Shown: positions 33,043 to 46,034, numbered from the stretch's first letter. The stretch is 64,000 nucleotides of DNA from Tubulanus polymorphus (GCF_964204645.1 NC_134032.1:2134916-2198915), one strand, 5' to 3'. Made by a program: numbers and translations. The notes: generated from the sequence alone by a model not told the origin.

Positions 33043-33093
33043 GCGTCGAATATGTCTGGCTTACGAGGTGTGTTTTGACCAGCGACTAAAAGG
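33043..33093 (-). promoter_or_regulatory. Conserved proximal promoter block of copy D
   Basis: CCTTTTAGTCGCTGG and ACCTCGTAAGCCAGACATAT with TCGACG on the - strand. Confidence 0.5.
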
Positions 33094-33245
33094 TCAGGAC
33101 AGTTTTCGACGCGTTGGTCGCTGTTGGTTACGTTTTAAAACCCTGGACAATCCCATTCAATCAGATGACCATTACATACGCGTGACGTCCTAATGACGAA
33201 CCATGACCGAAAATGCTCTTTAATACTCCATTTTTATCGTGCTTC

Positions 33246-33400
33246 GACAAGTCTAAGCTCATTTTAGTTCTATAGCCAATCTAACAGAGCTTAAGACCAG
33301 ACAAAGCTCATTTTAGTTCTATAGCCAATCTAACAGCTTAGGACCAGTCTAAGCTCATTTTAGTTCTATTGCCAATCTTACAACTTAAGACCAGTCCAAG
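33246..33400 (-). repeat. 47-bp minisatellite, block 3 (about 3 units, inverted)
   Basis: AAGCTCATTTTAGTTCTATA, GCCAATCTAACA and CTTAxGACCAGTCT, opposite to the blocks in the Ig gene. Confidence 0.9.
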
Positions 33401-33464
33401 CAGAGGGTAAGGGTTAGGATTAGGCTAAAAGGCTATAGCTAGTTAAAAATTTAGGGTCATCAGT

Positions 33465-33560
33465 CTGTTAGGTGCCCCTATGGCTCAAGAGGATAGAGCA
33501 CTGCGCTAGTACTAATTACCCGTGGTCGAATCCCAATTTTCGTGGTTTTGTTACTTAAAA
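33465..33560 (+). mobile_element. tRNA-like SINE head
   Basis: TATGGCTCAAGAGGATAGAG, then CCGTGGTCGAATCCCAATTT: an A-box-like and a B-box-like element at tRNA spacing, without complete tRNA stems. Confidence 0.4.
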
Positions 33561-33682
33561 TTTTCTAAAAGTTCAGCAGTACCGGCACTGTAGAAATCCC
33601 GATCGGAGTACAGCTGCCGGCACTGTAGGTATACGGCGTTTTATTTGATGCTAATTAGCGTAATTCGTGTATTGTTAGTCTA

Positions 33683-33735
33683 TTATGAGTGTATTGTGAG
33701 TGTATTGTGAGTGTATTGTGAGTGTATTGTGATAA
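33683..33735 (+). repeat. 11-bp tandem repeat
   Basis: About five copies of GTGTATTGTGA in the upstream flank of the SLC18-like gene. Confidence 0.9.
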
Positions 33736-34090
33736 GGTATCGGAGAGGGAGAATACGAACAAAAACAGACACAGACGACAATGCGTTTAACGCCAAGCAT
33801 CAAAGAGAGACCCAGATACCTTGACTTAATTCCAGTCACCTTAATCTTCTAAGATAAACATCTATGGGTTAAAAGCATTTGATTGAGCATCGCTTTTGCG
33901 TTATTCAAACACCAGATTGGAGACATATTTTTGCGATATAATTTGCTGAATCCGTTACTAGTGGATTTGCATATATCAAATTGTTGAAATTAACCCGATT
34001 TATTCCAATCATTTTGAATGCATCGATTGTTACGTCATTTTATATGTGAGCGGTGCATACTTTGACGAAATCCGACGACCACACATCGGC

Positions 34091-35503
34091 ATGAAGCTAG
34101 TTAAAGACGATACAAGCCTCGTCGAAACGGACGAAATAGTTGGTAACGACGCCGAATACGGAGCTATCGTCAACCGGTCTTCTCGTACCGGTGACCAGTC
34201 CTGTCGCACCGGTGACCAGTCTAATAGTAGCGGTAACCAGTCCGATGACCGACTTAGTAAGAAGCCGTCGTCGTGTGGATGGTCTTATAACGTACGTCGC
34301 AAGGCGAGCCCTATAGTCATCGTGTCCATTGTCGGATTATCGGCGATGATTTTGAATACAGTCTCGGGAACGATTCTGACCGTCGGCGTCGATCTGCAAG
34401 ATGGATTCCGCAATAACTCGCCGAAAACCGATCGACACATCGCCAAAAATGTGGCGATTATCATAGCCACGTTCGACTCGGGACTGGTGCTAGGGAGCGT
34501 TTTCTGCGGCAGGCTGACGTTCAAATACGGCCACGTCTTCACATTCTGGTTCGGATTGGTAATCGGAATGGCGGCCGTGTCGATTTCCGCGTCCGCGACA
34601 GTTTGGTGGATGCTGGCAATTCTACACTTTTTGGTCGGTATTTCTCAGTCGTTTTTGCAGAACGCCGGTGCTACTATGGTGGCTATCGAATTCGAAAGCG
34701 TTCCGAGAAGGATTTCAGCGATGGCCGCCGTGAATAGTCTCTCGTACAGCGGCATCGGTTTCGGCTACGCGACCAGTCTATACGAAATACGACGGTTCGG
34801 TCGCGCGGTACCGTTTTGGATTCTGTTCGCGGCTCTGGTCGCGGTCGCGGCCATTCGCGCTCTCGTCAAAATAGACAACGCCGGCGCCGGTATTTCAGGC
34901 GATAAACCCATCCAACTGGACGTGATAAAATCGATGTTGACCGACGGACAAACGTTAGCGATATTCGGACTGAAATGTCTCTACATTTTCGTAAGCAACG
35001 TACAATTCGTGTTCGCTCCGTTGCTAATCGTCGAAAGGTCGCTAGACGCGCAGCACTGGCAGATAGCTACAGTCATGCTGGCGTCGGCAACGCTATTCCT
35101 TATTAGTACGAACATCTTCGGGATAATGGTGGCAAGAACTAGACGATACCGTTGGGTCCATTTTCTTGTTCATTGTTTGACGGGTGCGATCTCATTCGTG
35201 ACGTACCCGTTCATAAGCGACGTCTGGCACGCGCTCGGTCCCGATATTCTTTGCACATTGGCGATCGCTCTTTTGAATTGCTTCTATTTCTCCTGGCTTT
35301 CCGATGTGGCCGATAAGAAATTTGAAAGTAATTACGAGACTATGTACGCGATAGATGGCGCTGTGTCTCGTATTGTAGCGCTATTATTGATGTTAATAGT
35401 TGGGGCTGTACAACCATTTGTTGGATACTCGGCTATTTTCATAGGTGTCGGTATTATGGAATTCGTTTACTCTTTCGCCTCGCTTGCTGTGAGGGATATT
35501 TGA
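34091..35503 (+). CDS. SLC18-like (vesicular amine transporter family) MFS transporter, intronless
   Basis: A 470-residue, 12-helix major facilitator protein. The start is the ATG at 34091; the open frame extends to 34046, but no upstream in-frame ATG exists. A Ser/Asp-rich N-terminus of about 75 residues has three copies of TGDQS-type sequence. Resemblance to SLC18 (VMAT/VAChT) lies in YEIRRFGRAVPFWILFAAL after the sixth helix, HWQIATVMLASATLFLISTN with IFGIM, and NYETMYAIDGAVSR, the counterpart of the family's VYAIAD segment. In helix 1 the position usually held by Asp in vesicular amine transporters reads Asn (MILNTVSGTIL), so amine/proton exchange may be altered. AATAAA at 35514-35519 gives an unusually short 3' UTR. 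The lack of introns suggests a retrocopy or intron loss. The substrate is unknown. Confidence 0.82.
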   Translation: MKLVKDDTSLVETDEIVGNDAEYGAIVNRSSRTGDQSCRTGDQSNSSGNQSDDRLSKKPSSCGWSYNVRRKASPIVIVSIVGLSAMILNTVSGTILTVGVDLQDGFRNNSPKTDRHIAKNVAIIIATFDSGLVLGSVFCGRLTFKYGHVFTFWFGLVIGMAAVSISASATVWWMLAILHFLVGISQSFLQNAGATMVAIEFESVPRRISAMAAVNSLSYSGIGFGYATSLYEIRRFGRAVPFWILFAALVAVAAIRALVKIDNAGAGISGDKPIQLDVIKSMLTDGQTLAIFGLKCLYIFVSNVQFVFAPLLIVERSLDAQHWQIATVMLASATLFLISTNIFGIMVARTRRYRWVHFLVHCLTGAISFVTYPFISDVWHALGPDILCTLAIALLNCFYFSWLSDVADKKFESNYETMYAIDGAVSRIVALLLMLIVGAVQPFVGYSAIFIGVGIMEFVYSFASLAVRDI

Positions 35504-35513
35504 TAGGGCACGA

Positions 35514-35519
35514 AATAAA
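35514..35519 (+). terminator. Polyadenylation signal of the SLC18-like gene
   Basis: AATAAA 10 bases after the stop codon and about 50 bases before the large inverted-repeat element. Confidence 0.6.
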
Positions 35520-35980
35520 ATTAAAATCCAGGGCCTGGTTTTGTAGACTGCAGTTAACTTTAACCTCGAACGCGTTCTCAAATGTTTTGATACTTTCTCA
35601 GTTTGTATCAAAAATATTGCCGATATTTGGTCCTTAAGTCCTAAAAAATGATAAATTTACAGTGTAAAATCGTACAAACGTGTCATCTATACCACAAAAC
35701 ACTTTATTTCCTGACCAATTTATGATGTTATGTGTGGGCCATAGACCTCAATATCTGCCTGTGATCTCAACTTTCAATTAAGATTACATGAGCTACTCGT
35801 GCCCAAAACGCGGCAGGCGCACAATAGAAAGTTACGCGCATGGTACTTTTATTGTCGCCGACATAGAGGACCGATATTTTGCTAATTGGATTCGGGAGGT
35901 TTAAACCTCCCAAGGTCAATTTACTAAAATTGTGACCTTCAGGGAGATTCTACGAAAGGCCGATCGTTATCAATTTTGGT

Positions 35981-37907
35981 TGAACTTGATACCATAATGC
36001 TCACTGGTTTTAATGTCAAACCATGTAGTCCATATTTGGTAAGTTGTAAATTACGTAAAACCGAAAGAAAAACCCATTATTGGATCCTAATTACACGAAT
36101 TACTTGAAATATCTAATAAATGAAATGTATACACAATACCAATAAGAACAACCTGATTTGATTCTGTTCGGAATTCATTCCTATATTTTCGTCATAAAAA
36201 TCGGAGGCAGTATTTCTCATTGATTTTTTCAACAGCGTCATTTCAGCCATGGACTGTAAAAAAACGTTACTGATTCCATGGTTAAGCTCGTTTTCGAGTA
36301 AAATATTGCATGTGATTCATTTCTCGTTGTGGTTTTGTCAAAGCTATATTTTCACAGTCCGATCAGTGATACAAATAGCTAGTCAGTTACCAACGGTATA
36401 GCCAATAATCTACAGAACCACCCGAATAGCGAAAATTAGCAAATTGAACCAGTGATACCAGTTTTTGTCATGATTTTATCGAACATGTCATTCAATAATC
36501 GATGTGATCGGGTAAAAACTCGCCCCGTAAAGGTCCCTTTCAGTAAAAATCCCCTAGTTAAATATACCCCAAGGTAAAGGCTCCCGGTAAAAAACCCGAA
36601 TAAAGATTTTCCAGTGTCTAGTTGGATGTTCTTTTCTTGTTCCTCTGTATACCTGTATACCTTCTCTATCAGATAGAAATGTTGTTAACTGCAACTATCC
36701 GTTAATCAAACTGTTGAATTATTTTTGATAATCGGGAGTGATGAAAATTAGGAATGAAAATTAACGGTTTAGCTACTTATATTTAGTTTAAAATCATGTG
36801 TTCTGCTTTAACAAATGCACTTTTTTATCTAAAAATATTATCTGACCCGAGTGCCTCAATCAAGGCTACATCAACAGTCCATCTCACTGATTACTTTATC
36901 ACAAATAATCACCAGCCATTGAAATGTTTAATCCTCATACAATACAATACAATTATCTCAAATCTAAATTTCATGAGATAAATGCCCCTAGATTTCATAG
37001 GTTTTATTCCAACTGTTGCGACAGTCATATCAAAACTGTACTATTCATATCAATAGACGTTAAACTGGACTGTTAATATATGAAAAGTCTTTAAGACCAT
37101 ATCATATATCTGAAGTGCGCTATGTTTTGCCTTGCAGTAATAATTTGATTTGTCACATGATTACTCCATTTCTTCATATAATTTCCAAATAAACGAATAC
37201 ATTTCCATTGTTATGTTAAATGACATCAGCAAAAGCAAATAGACACAAACTACTACACTTCTGTGTTTAGGATGGTTTAAGAGATTGGACGCCGATTGAT
37301 ACGAAAAGTAGATTTCATGCAATCATTTTCTTTCTTTAAAATCGTTGCGAATTAACGCGCGAACAGTGTTCGACTCTGGACGAACGGTTAATGGAATTTT
37401 ATCGGGTTAGTCTTTCTATAGCCGACTAGCTATTGAATACCAGTGATTAAGCCATAAGTAAATAAAGAAGTTACTTGGGATGTTTAATCAATTGATGACA
37501 ATGTACAAGTAAAACCAGGCCTATGAGACACCCGTAATGTAAAATGATATCATGCAAGATATTCATATAAGCGTATTTTAGTCCTGATTTGAATGAATGT
37601 ACCCACGTTTTAGGCAATGAATCGAGACTTGGTTTTATCCCATAGCGTCATCGCTAGTACATGCTTGAGATGAGATTGTTGGTTTATATTTTGAACTCTG
37701 TAAAGAAGTTTTGTACATTTAAGCTTGAATGACGCACTGTGATGAACTATTGTACGAAATAACATATTTAATTCAATGAAAGAATCTTAATGCTCCAAAA
37801 GGAATATAAGTGTAGTTAAGATTAATTTTTTTTAATTTATTTTAATGAAAACCGATGATATAAAATAATTTAGCTTATTATCCCCAAAGTAAAAATCCCC
37901 CGGTAAA
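35981..37907. other. Unique left interior of the 10.4-kb element
   Basis: AT-rich and without genes. Around 36500-36610 the phrase GTAAAAATCCCC and variants recur (also near 37890 and, inverted, near 38893), a short degenerate motif internal to the element. Confidence 0.5.
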
Positions 37908-40900
37908 ATATTCCCAATATTTGATTTAACTAACATAAAATCAACACAATTTATTATGTCTAAAAAAACTCAACTCATAGATTCTAGATTTAATTGCACT
38001 TCTGTTAACTAAAGATGATAGTAATGATGTATAGATGTATAATATGATGACCGAACGTTTGATGAGGAATAACTACTGTGGTTAGATACAATTCTCATTC
38101 TTAGGATACGAATCGGTTGATTGAATTCGGTCATTTAAACTACTAGCTAATTTACAGTGGTCACTATTGAAACGATTAATTGAAGTGCCCTTGAAATCAA
38201 GATAGATTCCTGTTGCGTAAATTAACTAATTTTTAAGCGACCACCTTCTATTGTCGGTATTCGGTTAGCTCTTGGTTAGCCAGAAGTTTTACCATACAGA
38301 CTCGGACTTGATGATTGAATTAAATCTTAGAATCAAAATATTGTCACTGGAGTAAATATATATTCCTTATTACACTTTCAGCAGTGATCATATTTTACAT
38401 GTAAATTGAAGGTATTACTGTCATCTAAAGTTAATAAGGTACTAGAATCGCAAAATTTAAGTTGTTCAAAACCAACATGAAAATGAGAAGTAAATACACA
38501 ATATCCATGTATGGTGAATAACGAGACAAATCCCACAATGAATTCAGCAAAAAATCTTCTACGAGCAATGTTTCGGCTAATGCTATTAGCCATCATCAGG
38601 CCCCCGTCAACATGAAAATATTGATACGTAAATCGAATCCATATCATAAGCATACTATACCACAAGTTAAAAAGAGTTATTTAGTTCGAATTAAAAGATA
38701 GTATGAATAAAATTATGAAAAGATAGTATAAAAAGTTCATTAATTTCATTTATTCTATGAATTTATTTAAAGATTTATTTCAACAAAAGAGATCAATGCA
38801 CGGTTAAATATATTGCAGTTGTATTGTGGATGAATATGTTTGAATAAATATCGTGCTTTCAAATGTTCTTGAAAAATCGCCAAGTGAGGATTTTACCTAG
38901 GGGATTTTTACCTACAACCATCTAAAATGCCCCAGGCCCTAAATCCAGTAGGTTTATGGCGAAAGGTTAAGATTAGGAATGTATTAGCAATATAATTTTT
39001 TGAAACAATATTTGGTCTCCCGATGATTTGATTTGCAGGTCAGACTTATTGTTGACCAAAGTTCTTAAAGTGAATTGCTTTAAAGTAATAAATATCAATG
39101 AAACAATATCATAAATTTTGAAGTGAGTTATTTTGTAATAATCCAATTTAAGTGCACTCCGATGCATGCTAAATTCTTATAAATTCATTTATAAATTTAA
39201 TTTATACATTTTCCCTCCTCACTTATTCATTCTATATTAGTTTTACTAATGAACATAACAGTGGCTTGTGCCTAATGTCAATAAGCAGCGATTGGGTGCC
39301 GCCTCTCTGTGTTAATCTATCACGAAAGATTTAACTCGATTAGAGCCGCTGAAAACGTATTTCTTTGCAGCCTAGAGTTTATGCATACATGTTCTAAATC
39401 AAGACAATATGCTCTATATCAGAGCCTATACTAAAGCATGCACTCATAATTCGTTTAAGAGTCCGAGGCTTAATTGTGAGAGTTGTTATACAATGAGTAA
39501 TTAAATGGTTGGATTACAATGGGAGAGATCATTTCATCAGCCACATCGTTGCCCCAGGGAGTTAGTTATATTCGTTATAGCCAAAATACCTTGACCATGG
39601 ACTCTAAAACGCTTTAATGTCTAAATCGTTTTAGAGTCCATGACTTGACAGAATATAGAAATTTGCCCAGAAAAAGTTATGCATATTCCAACAAAAAAGA
39701 ATCAATAAAGACTTATATTTTGAATTTAAATGAAGAGACAAGTAGTACTTTAAAGGTTAACTATTTATTTCGACGCACGAGCTTTCGCTTCTAATGTATA
39801 GAAGCTTCAATGAGTGAATTATTAGAATTGGTACATTTAGTAAATTCCGGAAACAAAACCTAGTCTTAAGAACTACCATTAACCAAGTTTCAAAGAATTT
39901 TGTTCCCTTATGATATTGAATGGTGTGAAATTGAAGTGTCCCTAATGATATATCTTTATGTAAGTTCAACTAACTTACCCAGTTAGTGATGATAGTTGAA
40001 TAATTAACAAAATAATAGTTGGAATATCGTTTAGGACAAATTAGGATTTTACCGGGTAAGTTTTTTCCTAATAGGCTACCTTTTTGAAGAGCATGCATCC
40101 TGAGATACGTATACAAAAATTCGTTTGATGCTAAATGCAGAGTTTTCACGGTAGAACATATTTGGACATCAATTAATCACGTGAAGGGTAGAAATGACAA
40201 TTTGTCACTGCTGAGCTTATTTCCCTTCACTCAACTTTTTTTAAAGTTTTTTCAATATTCTCTAATCCGACATTATATACGCTGCGTACTAACTGTACAC
40301 AATTTCGGGTTTGGGTTGTTTTTGAAAAAAAACAGATTCCCAGCAAATTGTAATTTTTGGGTTCTTGAAAACGGTCAATATGTTATAGCAGGTTAATGTA
40401 AAACCGCATAGAATAGCTACAATGAACAACATGTATCCAGGAAAATATATATTTCAGAACACGATCGATTTCACTGAATTTAGCCTCATCATGTAGGATA
40501 AAATGAACTTCTGTTGATATTGCGATTGTGCTGTCGTTAGCTGTCCCATAGCTTATTCGACTCGCTATCGAAAGTAACAAAACAATGGTCACATGTGTCA
40601 ATGAACTTATCGCTATTCGAAGTAATGTGCGTATTGAAAAATTTCTCAAGCACTTCGAATTTCCGATTGCTTAAACGCCAAATTTGCATTCGAAATATTA
40701 AGCCGATCTATTCTAATTCATACCTGGTCGTGTTATAAGCAATTCAAGCGTTTAGTTTGTACTTTAAAATAAAATGAAATAGATTGATTGATGAAATACA
40801 AATCAAGTCAAACAAACTCAACTAACTGACTACTACTGAGTTATTTTTATTCGATGAAAGAACATATTCTAGTTAGTTGAAAGAACATATTCTAGTTCAT

Positions 40901-41910
40901 TGGCTCGAACCTTGATTATTGTCTAAGTTGTACTATAACTAACATGCCAATGGATGTGTACATGCGCCTCTCTGATTGGCTAGAATCCTTGCATTCGATG
41001 GCGGCATCAGTGAACTAACGGGGAAATTAGAATTGTATGTTTGACCACGGATTCTTTGTTTTTGAGTCCATGGTTTTGGATCTGGTTTTATCGTGAGTTT
41101 GATTAACGTACATTGTAGAGAACAATGGTGGGGATTCGAATAACGTGCATCCTTTATTCAGAAAGAGTATCATTACGTATATACATATAGAAATTATTAC
41201 AATAACTTTAATCAGAATTATCTCATCACGCAGAACCAGTGAAATAGCCGTTGTAAAGCCGCAAAGTAAATTGAATGAATGAGTAGGTGCTCACGCATTT
41301 GTTTCCATTTCATAAGAATCAATTCCAAACAGATGAATCAGATTCGAATTTTTGCTTCTTCGTTATGCGAAGTTTTTTTTTATATCAGAGACTCTTATAC
41401 GATTTAGGTTTTAGAGTCCATGGTTATATGAATATCTTATGATTTCTCAACTTTCATCAAATACTTAGGAATGCCATTGAACGTTTGGGTAAAAAGTTCT
41501 GCTAAATTTGATTACCATCGGCTTTTTAGATAATCTCCACGAAGGTCACAATTTTAGTGATTTGACCTTGGGAGGTTTAAACCTCCCGAATCCAATTTGC
41601 GAAATATCGGTCCTCTTTGTCGGCGGTAATGAAAGAATACATAGAGCGAAGTTTCTATTGTGCGCCGGCCGCATTTTGTTCACGAATAGCTTACGTAATA
41701 AATTGAAAGTTGAGATCATAGGCGGATATAGCGCTCTATGGCCCACGTTCAATTCATAAACTGGTCCGCAAATAAAGTGTTTAGAAGTATAATTGACACG
41801 TTTGTACGATTTTGCGCTGTAAATTTATCATTTTTCAGGACTCAAGGACCAGAAATTGGCAATATTTTTGATACAAACTGAGAAAGTATCAAAACATTTG
41901 GGAACGTGTT
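37908..41910 (+). repeat. 4,003-bp tandem duplication, copy 1
   Basis: It begins ATATTCCCAATATTTG and ends GGGAACGTGTT. It matches 41949-45951 at a constant offset of 4,041 bp with no indel; the small reading frames in both copies are identical. It includes the right terminal repeat of the 10.4-kb element. Confidence 0.95.
39596..39654. repeat. Inverted repeat CATGGACTCTAAAACG
   Basis: CCATGGACTCTAAAACG pairs with CGTTTTAGAGTCCATGAC across 12 bp. Single copies of the half-site occur near 41075 and 41413, and all recur at +4,041 in copy 2. Confidence 0.8.
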
Positions 41911-41948
41911 AGGACACGAAATCGGCGTGTACATATTCGATGTATACG

Positions 41949-44900
41949 ATATTCCCAATATTTGATTTAACTAACATAAAATCAACACAATTTATTATGT
42001 CTAAAAAAACTCAACTCATAGATTCTAGATTTAATTGCACTTCTGTTAACTAAAGATGATAGTAATGATGTATAGATGTATAATATGATGACCGAACGTT
42101 TGATGAGGAATAACTACTGTGGTTAGATACAATTCTCATTCTTAGGATACGAATCGGTTGATTGAATTCGGTCATTTAAACTACTAGCTAATTTACAGTG
42201 GTCACTATTGAAACGATTAATTGAAGTGCCCTTGAAATCAAGATAGATTCCTGTTGCGTAAATTAACTAATTTTTAAGCGACCACCTTCTATTGTCGGTA
42301 TTCGGTTAGCTCTTGGTTAGCCAGAAGTTTTACCATACAGACTCGGACTTGATGATTGAATTAAATCTTAGAATCAAAATATTGTCACTGGAGTAAATAT
42401 ATATTCCTTATTACACTTTCAGCAGTGATCATATTTTACATGTAAATTGAAGGTATTACTGTCATCTAAAGTTAATAAGGTACTAGAATCGCAAAATTTA
42501 AGTTGTTCAAAACCAACATGAAAATGAGAAGTAAATACACAATATCCATGTATGGTGAATAACGAGACAAATCCCACAATGAATTCAGCAAAAAATCTTC
42601 TACGAGCAATGTTTCGGCTAATGCTATTAGCCATCATCAGGCCCCCGTCAACATGAAAATATTGATACGTAAATCGAATCCATATCATAAGCATACTATA
42701 CCACAAGTTAAAAAGAGTTATTTAGTTCGAATTAAAAGATAGTATGAATAAAATTATGAAAAGATAGTATAAAAAGTTCATTAATTTCATTTATTCTATG
42801 AATTTATTTAAAGATTTATTTCAACAAAAGAGATCAATGCACGGTTAAATATATTGCAGTTGTATTGTGGATGAATATGTTTGAATAAATATCGTGCTTT
42901 CAAATGTTCTTGAAAAATCGCCAAGTGAGGATTTTACCTAGGGGATTTTTACCTACAACCATCTAAAATGCCCCAGGCCCTAAATCCAGTAGGTTTATGG
43001 CGAAAGGTTAAGATTAGGAATGTATTAGCAATATAATTTTTTGAAACAATATTTGGTCTCCCGATGATTTGATTTGCAGGTCAGACTTATTGTTGACCAA
43101 AGTTCTTAAAGTGAATTGCTTTAAAGTAATAAATATCAATGAAACAATATCATAAATTTTGAAGTGAGTTATTTTGTAATAATCCAATTTAAGTGCACTC
43201 CGATGCATGCTAAATTCTTATAAATTCATTTATAAATTTAATTTATACATTTTCCCTCCTCACTTATTCATTCTATATTAGTTTTACTAATGAACATAAC
43301 AGTGGCTTGTGCCTAATGTCAATAAGCAGCGATTGGGTGCCGCCTCTCTGTGTTAATCTATCACGAAAGATTTAACTCGATTAGAGCCGCTGAAAACGTA
43401 TTTCTTTGCAGCCTAGAGTTTATGCATACATGTTCTAAATCAAGACAATATGCTCTATATCAGAGCCTATACTAAAGCATGCACTCATAATTCGTTTAAG
43501 AGTCCGAGGCTTAATTGTGAGAGTTGTTATACAATGAGTAATTAAATGGTTGGATTACAATGGGAGAGATCATTTCATCAGCCACATCGTTGCCCCAGGG
43601 AGTTAGTTATATTCGTTATAGCCAAAATACCTTGACCATGGACTCTAAAACGCTTTAATGTCTAAATCGTTTTAGAGTCCATGACTTGACAGAATATAGA
43701 AATTTGCCCAGAAAAAGTTATGCATATTCCAACAAAAAAGAATCAATAAAGACTTATATTTTGAATTTAAATGAAGAGACAAGTAGTACTTTAAAGGTTA
43801 ACTATTTATTTCGACGCACGAGCTTTCGCTTCTAATGTATAGAAGCTTCAATGAGTGAATTATTAGAATTGGTACATTTAGTAAATTCCGGAAACAAAAC
43901 CTAGTCTTAAGAACTACCATTAACCAAGTTTCAAAGAATTTTGTTCCCTTATGATATTGAATGGTGTGAAATTGAAGTGTCCCTAATGATATATCTTTAT
44001 GTAAGTTCAACTAACTTACCCAGTTAGTGATGATAGTTGAATAATTAACAAAATAATAGTTGGAATATCGTTTAGGACAAATTAGGATTTTACCGGGTAA
44101 GTTTTTTCCTAATAGGCTACCTTTTTGAAGAGCATGCATCCTGAGATACGTATACAAAAATTCGTTTGATGCTAAATGCAGAGTTTTCACGGTAGAACAT
44201 ATTTGGACATCAATTAATCACGTGAAGGGTAGAAATGACAATTTGTCACTGCTGAGCTTATTTCCCTTCACTCAACTTTTTTTAAAGTTTTTTCAATATT
44301 CTCTAATCCGACATTATATACGCTGCGTACTAACTGTACACAATTTCGGGTTTGGGTTGTTTTTGAAAAAAAACAGATTCCCAGCAAATTGTAATTTTTG
44401 GGTTCTTGAAAACGGTCAATATGTTATAGCAGGTTAATGTAAAACCGCATAGAATAGCTACAATGAACAACATGTATCCAGGAAAATATATATTTCAGAA
44501 CACGATCGATTTCACTGAATTTAGCCTCATCATGTAGGATAAAATGAACTTCTGTTGATATTGCGATTGTGCTGTCGTTAGCTGTCCCATAGCTTATTCG
44601 ACTCGCTATCGAAAGTAACAAAACAATGGTCACATGTGTCAATGAACTTATCGCTATTCGAAGTAATGTGCGTATTGAAAAATTTCTCAAGCACTTCGAA
44701 TTTCCGATTGCTTAAACGCCAAATTTGCATTCGAAATATTAAGCCGATCTATTCTAATTCATACCTGGTCGTGTTATAAGCAATTCAAGCGTTTAGTTTG
44801 TACTTTAAAATAAAATGAAATAGATTGATTGATGAAATACAAATCAAGTCAAACAAACTCAACTAACTGACTACTACTGAGTTATTTTTATTCGATGAAA

Positions 44901-45951
44901 GAACATATTCTAGTTAGTTGAAAGAACATATTCTAGTTCATTGGCTCGAACCTTGATTATTGTCTAAGTTGTACTATAACTAACATGCCAATGGATGTGT
45001 ACATGCGCCTCTCTGATTGGCTAGAATCCTTGCATTCGATGGCGGCATCAGTGAACTAACGGGGAAATTAGAATTGTATGTTTGACCACGGATTCTTTGT
45101 TTTTGAGTCCATGGTTTTGGATCTGGTTTTATCGTGAGTTTGATTAACGTACATTGTAGAGAACAATGGTGGGGATTCGAATAACGTGCATCCTTTATTC
45201 AGAAAGAGTATCATTACGTATATACATATAGAAATTATTACAATAACTTTAATCAGAATTATCTCATCACGCAGAACCAGTGAAATAGCCGTTGTAAAGC
45301 CGCAAAGTAAATTGAATGAATGAGTAGGTGCTCACGCATTTGTTTCCATTTCATAAGAATCAATTCCAAACAGATGAATCAGATTCGAATTTTTGCTTCT
45401 TCGTTATGCGAAGTTTTTTTTTATATCAGAGACTCTTATACGATTTAGGTTTTAGAGTCCATGGTTATATGAATATCTTATGATTTCTCAACTTTCATCA
45501 AATACTTAGGAATGCCATTGAACGTTTGGGTAAAAAGTTCTGCTAAATTTGATTACCATCGGCTTTTTAGATAATCTCCACGAAGGTCACAATTTTAGTG
45601 ATTTGACCTTGGGAGGTTTAAACCTCCCGAATCCAATTTGCGAAATATCGGTCCTCTTTGTCGGCGGTAATGAAAGAATACATAGAGCGAAGTTTCTATT
45701 GTGCGCCGGCCGCATTTTGTTCACGAATAGCTTACGTAATAAATTGAAAGTTGAGATCATAGGCGGATATAGCGCTCTATGGCCCACGTTCAATTCATAA
45801 ACTGGTCCGCAAATAAAGTGTTTAGAAGTATAATTGACACGTTTGTACGATTTTGCGCTGTAAATTTATCATTTTTCAGGACTCAAGGACCAGAAATTGG
45901 CAATATTTTTGATACAAACTGAGAAAGTATCAAAACATTTGGGAACGTGTT
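41949..45951 (+). repeat. 4,003-bp tandem duplication, copy 2
   Basis: Second copy, separated from the first by 38 bp (41911-41948) that match neither flank clearly. No difference from copy 1 was noticed in the lines compared by eye. Confidence 0.95.
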
Positions 45952-46034
45952 CTCGGGGCTTATTGAATTAATTATCAATTAACCCCCGGGTTTAAGTTAA
46001 TACTAGTCTATAAAACCGGGCTTAGGTCTATAAC

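Larger units (their letters stand above)
35569..45951. mobile_element. 10.4-kb element with long terminal inverted repeats and no recognised genes
   Basis: The left terminus AACGCGTTCTCAAATGTTTT is mirrored at the right by AAAACATTTGGGAACGTGTT. The two arms pair over about 400 bp (35569-35980 against 45540-45951), at roughly 85% by eye, and both contain the palindrome GGGAGGTTTAAACCTCCC. CTCG flanks both ends (35565-35568 and 45952-45955), a possible 4-bp target duplication. No frame above 95 codons lies inside and no transposase, polymerase or integrase is recognisable. It is either a non-autonomous DNA transposon of unusual size or a decayed autonomous one. The superfamily cannot be assigned. 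Confidence 0.75.

Noticed and set aside
34046-34090. Upstream extension of the SLC18-like frame starting at GTG
   Set aside because: Nuclear animal genes rarely start at GTG, and the first in-frame ATG is at 34091.
38378-45800. Small frames of 64-95 codons within the 4-kb repeats
   Set aside because: They are unrelated to any known family, lack coding composition, and some run through palindromes.
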